Source of the DNA: UBA1672 sp963977495 | GTDB taxonomy: Bacteria > Pseudomonadota > Alphaproteobacteria > Micavibrionales > Micavibrionaceae | Length of the DNA stretch: 64,000 bases | Assembly: GCA_963977495.1 (NCBI GenBank) | Contig: CAXBOT010000004.1 | Location: forward strand, 1-64,000 | Direction: 5' to 3' | Shown: positions 43,920-51,175 of the stretch, in pieces | Layout: each line of letters begins with the position of its first letter | How positions within the stretch are numbered: position 1 is the first letter of the stretch | Notes under the pieces: generated by a model | The model's database searches: none | Told to the model about the DNA's origin: nothing | What the model saw: the letters and a program-made list of their open reading frames with translations, nothing else | Program-made: the position numbers and the translations under genes

Positions 43920-44707
43920 TGTACGCACAACGTCATTCTTATATTCCGAAAATTGTTTTGATTACCGGTGCGACCGGTGATTTTGGTAAGGCCTTTGCCC
44001 ACCGTTTCGCGGCCTTAGGCAGCCATTTGGTGATTGTCGGGCGCAACGCTGATAAAATCGCCGTTCTTCAAAAAGAGATCACACAAGATCATGGCGTGGC
44101 TGTTCATGCGTGTGTTTTTGATATCACCGATAAAGACGCAATGGCCAAGGCCGTTGAGACACTGCCCGAAGATTTTCAAAATATTGACCTTCTTGTCAAT
44201 AATGCAGGCTTGGCGCTTGGCCTTGATCCCGCTTATCAGTGCGCGATAGAAGATTGGGAAACGATGGTCGCGGTGAATAATACCGCGCTTATTCGTATGA
44301 CGCGCTTGGTGCTCGGCGGTATGGCAGAGCGCAAGGCAGGACATATCATCAATATCGGCTCTACAGCGGGGAGCTATCCATATCCGGGCGGTAATGTTTA
44401 TTGTGCGACCAAGGCTTTTGTGAAGCAGTTTTCTTTGGCGTTGCGTGCGGATTTGCAAGGCACGAATATTCGCGTTACCAATATTGAGCCGGGCATGATC
44501 CAGACGCAATTTTCTGCGGTGCGGTTTAAGGGTGACACGTCAAAAGCAGAGGGCGTTTATGCCAATACAAAGAATATGACTGCCGAAGATATTGCCGAAG
44601 CTGTCTTGTGGAGCGCAACTTTACCGCCATATTTCAATGTGAACCGGATGGAGATCATGCCAACGGTGCAATCTTTTGGCTCAAATCCTGTAGAACGCTT
44701 TGATTAA
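43919..44707 (+). CDS. YdfG-like NADP-dependent short-chain dehydrogenase
   Basis: A 262-residue classical SDR very like YdfG, which oxidises 3-hydroxy acids such as L-allo-threonine and serine and reduces malonic semialdehyde. Cofactor loop TGATGDFGKAFAHRF, DLLVNNAGLALGLDPAYQ, catalytic Ser in INIGSTAGSYPYPGGN and Tyr/Lys in VYCATKAF, then VTNIEPGMIQT. YdfG's own VEDWETM pattern is kept as IEDWETM. The start could also be GTG 43916. It is inserted between coxF and ctaG, with a start that overlaps the coxF stop; a role in oxidase assembly is not expected, so it probably uses the cluster's transcription. Confidence 0.9.
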   Translation: MYAQRHSYIPKIVLITGATGDFGKAFAHRFAALGSHLVIVGRNADKIAVLQKEITQDHGVAVHACVFDITDKDAMAKAVETLPEDFQNIDLLVNNAGLALGLDPAYQCAIEDWETMVAVNNTALIRMTRLVLGGMAERKAGHIINIGSTAGSYPYPGGNVYCATKAFVKQFSLALRADLQGTNIRVTNIEPGMIQTQFSAVRFKGDTSKAEGVYANTKNMTAEDIAEAVLWSATLPPYFNVNRMEIMPTVQSFGSNPVERFD

Positions 44708-44762
44708 ATTAAAAAAATATAGTATTGTGTATAAGTTGTTTTACTATATTTGGAGTTTTTCG

Positions 44763-45398
44763 ATGAAAAACCTTACTCGCGTAGCTTTTTACACCCTCGT
44801 TCTGGTGCTTGTCCCACTTTCATATACATTTGCTGCAAACGATGATGACGGCGTTATTTCTATGGGCGAAGCAGACGATGAAGTGTTGAGTGTAGAAGAT
44901 GCACAAGCATTGATTGATGAACGTTCGACAGCAAAAGATGCGTTGGGTGGCACGGTGCCGGGTCCTTCTAAGGAATATTATGATATCTATTCTCGTCAGT
45001 TGTCTTTTAGAGAGAAGTCGAAAGTATATCGTTCCTCTATCGATTCACGCCGCGTGGAATTTGAAGAGCCGAGAACAAAAATAATTCACATATATAAAGA
45101 CATACAAAGTAAAGTCTTTAGCGCGGAAACCGCCGCTTACCAAGCATCATTGAGTGATGATAAATCACCGGAAGACTCGGTCGTTGTTGATGAGGACGTT
45201 GTGTCCGCGATGAAAGAAACGATTGAAGTGCCTGATGTTGTTGATTCTCCCGAAGCGATGCCTGAAGAAGAGCACACCCTTAAAGAAATAGATGTTCCCG
45301 AGCATGTTACTGATGAAGGGGACGAGCAGGAGCTGGAAGTCAAAAAGAAAGTCGTGACATCAGATGATGCACCGGCATTCGATCCGGAGAATCTCTAA
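44763..45398 (+). CDS. Exported acidic protein of unknown function in the cox cluster
   Basis: A 211-residue protein from an ATG with a good ribosome site (TTTGGAG). The signal peptide (MKNLTRVAFYTLVLVLVPLS) ends near TFAAN. The mature part is strongly acidic. The middle (about residues 65-110; YYDIYSRQLSFREKSKVYRSS) is more balanced and may fold; the last 90 residues are rich in Asp, Glu, Val and Pro and are probably disordered. No family recognised. It follows the SDR gene and is closed off by a terminator, so it is the last gene of the ctaB-coxF-SDR unit. Confidence 0.65.
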   Translation: MKNLTRVAFYTLVLVLVPLSYTFAANDDDGVISMGEADDEVLSVEDAQALIDERSTAKDALGGTVPGPSKEYYDIYSRQLSFREKSKVYRSSIDSRRVEFEEPRTKIIHIYKDIQSKVFSAETAAYQASLSDDKSPEDSVVVDEDVVSAMKETIEVPDVVDSPEAMPEEEHTLKEIDVPEHVTDEGDEQELEVKKKVVTSDDAPAFDPENL

Positions 45399-45424
45399 CG
45401 CTCCATACAGATTATGATTATTAA

Positions 45425-45458
45425 GATCGGCTCTTTCCATACGGGAGGAGCCGGTTTT
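45425..45458 (+). terminator. Rho-independent terminator between the acidic exported gene and ctaG
   Basis: CGGCTC (45428-45433) pairs with GAGCCG (45448-45453); the stem extends inwards to a 4-nt loop (ATAC) with two G-T pairs, followed by TTTT. It lies 30 nt after the preceding stop. Confidence 0.75.
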
Positions 45459-45531
45459 CGTTGTGGCCTTTATTTTTGTAATGAATGCGCCTATAACAAC
45501 AGCATGTTCCGCAAAAGAATAAGGTGCTGTG

Positions 45532-46131
45532 ATGGAAGACGAAGAACTCATCAGAAAAAATAAAAAAATAGGTTTCATTGTAATTGTTGTTTTGTGCTTT
45601 ATGGTTGGTCTGACCTTTGCCTCAGTACCCCTTTACAGTTTGTTTTGCCGTTCGACAGGTTGGGGCGGAACAACGCAAGTTGCAACGCAACTCCCCCCCG
45701 AAGATGAGATCGTTGATCGAGATGTCACCATACGCTTTGATACAAATACAGCGCGTGATTTGCCATGGGATTTTAAACCCGAGACGATTTCAACAAAGAT
45801 TAAAGTGGGGGAGCGCGGTTTGGCCAACTTCATTGCATTTAATCGTGCAGATATGCCAATGGCGGGTACGGCCATATATAACGTAACACCGTTGAAGGCG
45901 GGTAAGTATTTCCAGAAAATCCAGTGTTTTTGTTTTGATGAGCAAATTTTGCAACCCGGCCAACGCGTTAATATGCCCGTATTGTTTTTTGTCGATCCCA
46001 AGTTGAACGAAGACCGCGCTATGGATGATGTTAAAACCATCACCTTATCGTACAGTTTTTTCAAGTCGGAATCAAAAAAACTGGATAATGCGATGGAGGA
46101 TTATTACGACGATAAGCCTTTAACGTATTAA
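45532..46131 (+). CDS. ctaG: Cytochrome c oxidase assembly protein CtaG/Cox11
   Basis: Delivers copper to the CuB site of subunit I. 199 residues. One N-terminal membrane anchor (FIVIVVLCFMVGLTFASVPLYSLFC) with the conserved Cys, then a periplasmic immunoglobulin-like domain with the copper motif CFCFDEQ in KIQCFCFDEQILQPG. GRGLANFIAFNRAD-type region corresponds to the family's APGE..F..Y segment, less conserved here. ATG 45532 is used; a GTG immediately before it is also in frame. Confidence 0.95.
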   Translation: MEDEELIRKNKKIGFIVIVVLCFMVGLTFASVPLYSLFCRSTGWGGTTQVATQLPPEDEIVDRDVTIRFDTNTARDLPWDFKPETISTKIKVGERGLANFIAFNRADMPMAGTAIYNVTPLKAGKYFQKIQCFCFDEQILQPGQRVNMPVLFFVDPKLNEDRAMDDVKTITLSYSFFKSESKKLDNAMEDYYDDKPLTY

Positions 46132-46265
46132 GGAATTCTCTGAATGATAAGCATTTTATAAGAGCTCTTGAAAAAACCCGTTCTATAGGCCATATTTTTA
46201 TGTACTCATAAAAAATGTTGCTCTATACAGAGTTACAAAATCTTCAAAAAACAAAAGTTATTAAA

Positions 46266-47150
46266 ATGGCAGAAAATATCGAATATACAACAACCGGAAA
46301 ACCTCACCCGTATCACTTGGTTAGACCAAGTATATGGCCTTTGATTGCCTCTATATCTGCGGGAGTTTTGGCAATGGGCGCTGTGCTGTATATGCATGAT
46401 ACGCATTTATTTGCGGATCCCGCAAATGGTGTTGAAGGTATGCCTGTTGGGTTAAAGGGGGTTTATATCGGTCTTCTCGGTGTTTTGTTTGTGATGTTTG
46501 TTTGGTGGAAAGATGTGATCTATGAATCCGTGACTGAAAAGGCACATACACCGATTGCAATGGTTGGTATGCGCTTTGGTATGGCGTTGTTTATTGCGTC
46601 TGAGGTGATGTTCTTCGTGGCGTTTTTCTGGGCATATTTTAACGCGGCCTTTTACCCGACTGAGGCGATCGGCTTTATGTGGCCGCCAACCGATATTCAT
46701 ACGATTGATCCTTTTGATCTTCCCTTCATGATGACGATGATCCTCTTGCTTTCAGGGTGCACTGTGACATGGGCGCACCATGCAATTTTGGAAGGAAAAA
46801 ATGACGAGGTTGTCAAAGCATTGGGGATTACCGTTCTGTTGGGCGTGTTGTTCTTAGGTTTTCAGGTTTATGAATATGTGCATTCGCACTTTTCTTTTAC
46901 TGACGGTATTTATGCATCGACGTTCTTTATGGCAACAGGCTTTCATGGTTTCCATGTTATGGTTGGTACAATATTCCTGTTTGTGTGCTGGGCGCGCGCG
47001 AAAAAGGGACATTTCACACCAAAAGGACATTTTGGTTTTGAGGCAGCAGCATGGTATTGGCACTTCGTCGATGTGGTGTGGTTGTTCTTGTTTCTTGCGA
47101 TTTATTGGTGGGGTACTGTTTTCGGGATGGACCTCACTCCCGCGCCATAA
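46266..47150 (+). CDS. coxC: Cytochrome c oxidase subunit III
   Basis: Structural oxidase subunit with seven membrane spans; stabilises the core and the proton-uptake path. 294 residues from the ATG of MAENIEYTTTG; an upstream ATG at 46215 adds 17 residues that do not look like the family. KPHPYHLVRPSIWPL, RFGMALFIASEVMFFVAFFW with the membrane Glu, HAILEGKNDE, GFHGFHVMVGTIFL and AAWYWHFVDVVWLFLF are diagnostic. It sits in the usual order after ctaG. Confidence 0.97.
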   Translation: MAENIEYTTTGKPHPYHLVRPSIWPLIASISAGVLAMGAVLYMHDTHLFADPANGVEGMPVGLKGVYIGLLGVLFVMFVWWKDVIYESVTEKAHTPIAMVGMRFGMALFIASEVMFFVAFFWAYFNAAFYPTEAIGFMWPPTDIHTIDPFDLPFMMTMILLLSGCTVTWAHHAILEGKNDEVVKALGITVLLGVLFLGFQVYEYVHSHFSFTDGIYASTFFMATGFHGFHVMVGTIFLFVCWARAKKGHFTPKGHFGFEAAAWYWHFVDVVWLFLFLAIYWWGTVFGMDLTPAP

Positions 47151-47197
47151 TCCTTAGGGATGCAGGCCGGATTTAACACACAATTTGAGTGAAGAGA

Positions 47198-47557
47198 ATG
47201 GCCTTCCATTACAGCTTTATACGTCAGGCATTGTCCTGCAAATGTCCCCGTTGTCACGAGGGGCATTTGTATAAGGCAGGACTCACTGTTGATTTGCGCG
47301 ATTCCTGTACGGCGTGCGGTCTTGATTTTACCAAAAATGACAGCGCTGATGGCCCCGCTGTTTTCTTGATTTTTTTGCTGGGCGCGATGTTGGTGCCTCT
47401 TGCCTTGCTTTTTGACAATATCGTGTCGCCGCCATTATGGGTGCACGGTATATTATGGAGCGTGGTCGCGTTGGGCTTGACGCTCGGCGCGCTGAAACCC
47501 CTGAAATCCTATATCATTGCATTACAATACAAACACAGGCCGGGAGATTGGCAATGA
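47198..47557 (+). CDS. DUF983 family membrane protein
   Basis: A 119-residue protein with an N-terminal zinc-ribbon-like pair (CKCPRCHEGHLY, then DSCTACGLDFTKND) and two membrane spans (AVFLIFLLGAMLVPLALLF and GILWSVVALGLTLGAL). DUF983 genes are regular members of alphaproteobacterial cox clusters next to surf1, so a role in oxidase biogenesis is likely but undefined. Start may also be GTG 47189. Its stop overlaps the surf1 start (ATGA), so the two are translationally coupled. Confidence 0.9.
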   Translation: MAFHYSFIRQALSCKCPRCHEGHLYKAGLTVDLRDSCTACGLDFTKNDSADGPAVFLIFLLGAMLVPLALLFDNIVSPPLWVHGILWSVVALGLTLGALKPLKSYIIALQYKHRPGDWQ

Positions 47558-48270
47558 AAATTCCTTTTTGGGCAACGGTTCTGACTCTTATTTGTGTGAT
47601 TATTTTGTGTAGCTTGGGCGCTTGGCAAATAAAAAGGCTGGCTTGGAAGCAAACACTCCTTAGTCGAATACAGGCGGAATATGGGCTCGACTCTGCATCA
47701 GTGGAGCTTGATCCGGGCTTGGACTTATCGGGTATACTTTTGAAAAGAGGGTATCTGGAAGGTGTGTATATGCACGATAAGGCGCTGATGATTCAGGCAC
47801 GTACCTATAAAGGGCATCCTGGCTATCACCTGATTACACCGTTTAAAATGGCTAATTTTGAAGGGAAGGTTGTTTTCGTTAATCGCGGTTGGGTGCCGCT
47901 TGGTATAGGCGCCACGGATGACCTGATTCAAAAGCCGAAAGGCTTAATCAGGATTACGGGCATGTTACGCCAAGTGCCAAAGAGTAACAGTTTTGTACCG
48001 CAAAATATGCAGGATCAGTGGTATCGCATTGAACCTGAAGAGTTCGCACGTGCCAAAGGGGTGGATGCATATTACACAAATATTTTTTACAAAGAAAATC
48101 GTCAGGATGTACGCGGGACGCCGACATTACCGATAGCGGTCGGCAGCACGATACAGGTGCATAATAATCATGCCGGTTACGCATTATTCTGGTTTGTGAT
48201 GGCGATGGCAATGGTTGTGGTTTATATCCTGCGTTTCCTCGCGCCTCAGTTTAGAAAAAAATTTAAATAA
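47554..48270 (+). CDS. surf1: SURF1-family cytochrome oxidase assembly protein
   Basis: A 238-residue assembly factor thought to help place heme a in subunit I. Two membrane spans, one near each end (ATVLTLICVIILCSLGAWQI and HAGYALFWFVMAMAMVVVYIL), enclose the periplasmic domain. Family features: LGAWQIKRLAWKQ, GPRTYKGHPGYHLITPF-like segment, VFVNRGWVP, and HNNHAGYALFWF at the end. A ribosome site (GGGAG) lies inside DUF983. It closes the oxidase cluster. Confidence 0.94.
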   Translation: MKIPFWATVLTLICVIILCSLGAWQIKRLAWKQTLLSRIQAEYGLDSASVELDPGLDLSGILLKRGYLEGVYMHDKALMIQARTYKGHPGYHLITPFKMANFEGKVVFVNRGWVPLGIGATDDLIQKPKGLIRITGMLRQVPKSNSFVPQNMQDQWYRIEPEEFARAKGVDAYYTNIFYKENRQDVRGTPTLPIAVGSTIQVHNNHAGYALFWFVMAMAMVVVYILRFLAPQFRKKFK

Positions 48271-48389
48271 GCTGAGTTTGTGGATGAATTGATCGGAAAT
48301 GTATTTTCGGTTTTGCAGTGGTGAATCCATTCGTTAAACTTAACCAAGGATATAAAATCACTTCGTTTATCATGCTTGGATTATCAATA

Positions 48390-48911
48390 ATGACTAAAAA
48401 TATTTTCATCTACACGCTTGTCTTCTTTTGTGCTTTGGGCGTTTTGGCGTCTAACGGGCATGCCGCGCAGCCGCAACAGATCGCGAAGTCGGGTGATTGG
48501 ACGTCTTATGTGTTGCTGGAGCGTGGAAACAAGGTGTGCTACATGGTCAGTAAGCCTGTAAAGGCGCAAGGTAAATATACAAATCGCGGTGAGATTTTCG
48601 CTCTGATCACACACCGTCCTTCTGAAAATACAAAGGACGTGTTCAGCTATATAACCGGATATACCTATAAGCAGGGCAGTGATGCAACAGTTACGATAGA
48701 CGGGAAGCGTTACGTTTTGTTCACGCAGGATGATACGGCGTGGGCACCTGATGCTGCGGCGGATTCGAGGTTGGCTGCCGCGATTCAAAAAGGGTCAAGT
48801 ATGGTGGTGAAGGGAACATCTGCACGCGGTACTTTGACGTCGGATACATATAGCCTCAAGGGGTCGGGCGCGGCCTATAGCGCGATCACAAAAGAATGCG
48901 GTGTTCGATAG
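48390..48911 (+). CDS. IalB-like (invasion-associated locus B family) exported protein
   Basis: A 173-residue exported protein. Signal peptide MTKNIFIYTLVFFCALGVLA, cleaved near GHA. The mature protein fits the alphaproteobacterial IalB-family type: SGDWTSYVLLERGNKVCYMVSKP, LITHRPSENTKDVFSYITGY, GSDATVTIDGKRYVLFTQ, and VVKGTSARGTLTSDTYSLKG, with two Cys (one near the C terminus) likely forming a disulfide. The name comes from Bartonella, but family members occur in many free-living species and the function is unknown. An upstream in-frame start (48318) would bury the signal peptide and is rejected. Confidence 0.85.
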   Translation: MTKNIFIYTLVFFCALGVLASNGHAAQPQQIAKSGDWTSYVLLERGNKVCYMVSKPVKAQGKYTNRGEIFALITHRPSENTKDVFSYITGYTYKQGSDATVTIDGKRYVLFTQDDTAWAPDAAADSRLAAAIQKGSSMVVKGTSARGTLTSDTYSLKGSGAAYSAITKECGVR

Positions 48912-49227
48912 AATTATCTCTGCGTAAGGTATGTTTTTGTAAATATGAAAATATGTGCCGTGATGCATATACTTTAGTAGCTATTTATGAAAAACAATTA
49001 TTTTGATATAATATGATTAAGGGATGATCTCTGTTTTGCGTGTCTATATGGACATAAGCCTATGTCTTATTTGAAAGAAATAGTGATTTTTATCTAAGAA
49101 AGCTTGGAATGCTAAGGTGAGTATGCTAACTAATTCTAAACTTTTACAGATTACTATGTAGTATGCGCGTTTCCTCGCGCTGGACGTTGTTTCTCTGTGT
49201 ATTAATCTGGAATGTTGGAGTACTAAT
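48912..49227. other. AT-rich intergenic region, no gene seen
   Basis: 316 nt between the IalB-like gene and the M23 peptidase gene. No coding frame with a ribosome site and no convincing hairpin were found. It presumably holds the promoter of the peptidase gene; I could not pick -35/-10 boxes with confidence. Confidence 0.5.
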
Positions 49228-50802
49228 TTGTACGTAATACGTAACTTATTAAAGAAAATAGCTTTGTACCGCATCATTCGTGTGCGTCATAGATATGTTC
49301 TGACGCGCAGAAACAAGCTGCGTTTGCGTTACGTGGTCGGTTCCGTTGCTTTATTTTCTTTAACAATGACAAGTCTGTTAGGGGCGATTAGTCCGTCAAT
49401 CGCATTCTCACCAGGTGGTGCTGACTTCGTTGGTTCTCAGGCGCGTAATGCCGTGCATGCAGATGCTGTTTTGGCGTCTTTGTCATCGGATAATGATTAT
49501 AACGATGATCGGTCTATTGTTATTGGGCCTGATGATGAACTTGATCAGGCGGATGATACTTTGTCGCCATTGGTTGATATACAGGAATTCACGCAAGATG
49601 ATGCGGATCAAAATATGGCTTATGTTCCTGCGGATGAACTTGCGGTTCAGACGAGTGCGATTTACGGGCCGTTACAGCCCCGCGAAGAAATCCTCAAGAT
49701 AAGCCCCGGTGATACGATTGCCGGCGCACTTCAAAAGTCAGGCGTAAGTGGCGCGGAAGCGTACCGTGCGGTGAAATCAATCAGCAAATATTATAACCCA
49801 AGACTGGTAAAGCCGGGGCAGGCCGTATCCATTCAGCTCGATCCATCAAGTGATGGTATGAGTTTGGCGGCGTTGCACATGAAGGTGGACCCTGTGAAGG
49901 AACTGGTTGTCACAAAAGATGATCATGATCGTTTTCAGTCAAAAATTATTGAAAAAGAAGTCGTTTTGAAAATGAAAGCTGCCAAGGCATCAATTGATTC
50001 CTCCCTGTATGCGTCGGCGGCGCGTGCGGGTATTCCGGCCTCTGTTATTGCTGAAATGATTCGTCTTTACTCATACGAAGTTGATTTCCAGCGCGATATT
50101 CGCCGCGGCGATGCTATGGAAATCCTATATGAAACGTACGAAACCGAAGATGGTGACTTTGCGCGTTACGGTAATGTTTTGTTTGCGAGTCTGAAGGTGG
50201 GCGGAACAAGAATTCCGATTTACAGGTTTGAGGAAAAAGACGGCCACGCCGAGTATTTCCGTGAAGATGGTATGAATTTGAAAAACACGTTGATGAAAAC
50301 ACCGATTGATGGTGCGCGCGTTTCTTCGGGCTATGGTATGCGCCACCACCCTGTGTTGGGTTATAACCGTATGCATAAGGGCGTTGATTTTGCCGCGCCG
50401 CGCGGAACGCCGATTTATGCGGCGGGCGATGGTGTGATTGAGCGTGCGGGCCGTAATGGTGGTTATGGTAATTATATTCGCATTCGCCATGCGAACGCTT
50501 TGGAAACGGCCTATGGTCATATGCAGAAAATCGCCAGCGGCATGAAGGCCGGCAAGCGTGTGAAGCAAGGTGATGTTATCGGCTATGTAGGAACAACGGG
50601 TCGTTCGACCGGTCCTCATTTACATTTCGAAGTTTTGAAATCCGGCAAACAAGTGAATCCGAAGAGCATAAAGACCGATGATAGAGAGCAATTGGCCGGA
50701 AAAAGATTGCAAAACTTCAAGTCACAAATGTCTGTCATTAAGCAGAAATACGCTACGCTGGCGCAAGATTTGAAATTTGCACAAAACGAAGCGGCAGAGT
50801 AG
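49228..50802 (+). CDS. M23-family murein endopeptidase with LysM/OapA-like domain
   Basis: A 524-residue cell-envelope peptidase expected to cut peptide cross-links in peptidoglycan. The start is TTG, supported by GGAG 7 nt upstream. A basic N terminus and one membrane span (about residues 38-58; YVVGSVALFSLTMTSLLGAI) anchor it. An acidic spacer follows, then a LysM/OapA-like region (about 150-215; ISPGDTIAGALQKSGVSG, NPRLVKPGQAVSI) and the M23 domain. Metal ligands are H383 and D387 in HKGVDFAAPRGTP and H466 in GPHLHFEV, all intact, so it should be an active enzyme. Confidence 0.93.
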   Translation: MYVIRNLLKKIALYRIIRVRHRYVLTRRNKLRLRYVVGSVALFSLTMTSLLGAISPSIAFSPGGADFVGSQARNAVHADAVLASLSSDNDYNDDRSIVIGPDDELDQADDTLSPLVDIQEFTQDDADQNMAYVPADELAVQTSAIYGPLQPREEILKISPGDTIAGALQKSGVSGAEAYRAVKSISKYYNPRLVKPGQAVSIQLDPSSDGMSLAALHMKVDPVKELVVTKDDHDRFQSKIIEKEVVLKMKAAKASIDSSLYASAARAGIPASVIAEMIRLYSYEVDFQRDIRRGDAMEILYETYETEDGDFARYGNVLFASLKVGGTRIPIYRFEEKDGHAEYFREDGMNLKNTLMKTPIDGARVSSGYGMRHHPVLGYNRMHKGVDFAAPRGTPIYAAGDGVIERAGRNGGYGNYIRIRHANALETAYGHMQKIASGMKAGKRVKQGDVIGYVGTTGRSTGPHLHFEVLKSGKQVNPKSIKTDDREQLAGKRLQNFKSQMSVIKQKYATLAQDLKFAQNEAAE

Positions 50803-51175
50803 CCTGCAATAAGAATCAATTCCCTGACATATTGAAAAGGCAGCCATTGTGGCGGAATGAATACGATTTGTTTTGTATTTATCACAGGGGCGTTTGTTGC
50901 GCTGAATCGGTTTTGCATTTTGATATTTTTAAAAAGGGATATGAAAAATTATTCAACCGAGCGCATTTTTTAGATTGAGCATTATCTAACAAAGGTGTAT
51001 TGTACCCACGGTTTTAAATGCCTGCGGCTTTGCGTTTGTTATAAAGTAAAAAAGGTTCCGCCGAGCTGTAAGCATGAAATTTAATGTAATTTAAGCGTAT
51101 TTATACATACGCCCCCTGCTGTGTCTGATCTGACGCAATGGGAATTTCGCTTTATGCGAGGATGGAGATTTAGTA
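50803..51175. other. Intergenic region and probable long rne leader
   Basis: 373 nt without a supported gene between the M23 peptidase and RNase E genes. The first part is AT-rich; a promoter-like pair is at 50975-51003. If it is used, the rne mRNA has a 5' untranslated leader of about 165 nt, as in other bacteria where the rne leader serves autoregulation. Confidence 0.5.
50975..51003 (+). promoter_or_regulatory. Possible sigma-70-type promoter for rne
   Basis: TTGAGC (50975-50980) and TATTGT (50998-51003) are separated by 17 bp, four of six matches to each consensus box. Found by eye only. Confidence 0.35.

Noticed and set aside
49044..49277. Minus-strand frame before the M23 peptidase gene
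   Set aside because: No ribosome site, no family, and it covers the start of the peptidase gene.
50616..50918. Minus-strand frame across the end of the M23 gene
   Set aside because: It mostly overlaps the peptidase antisense, has no ribosome site and no recognisable product.
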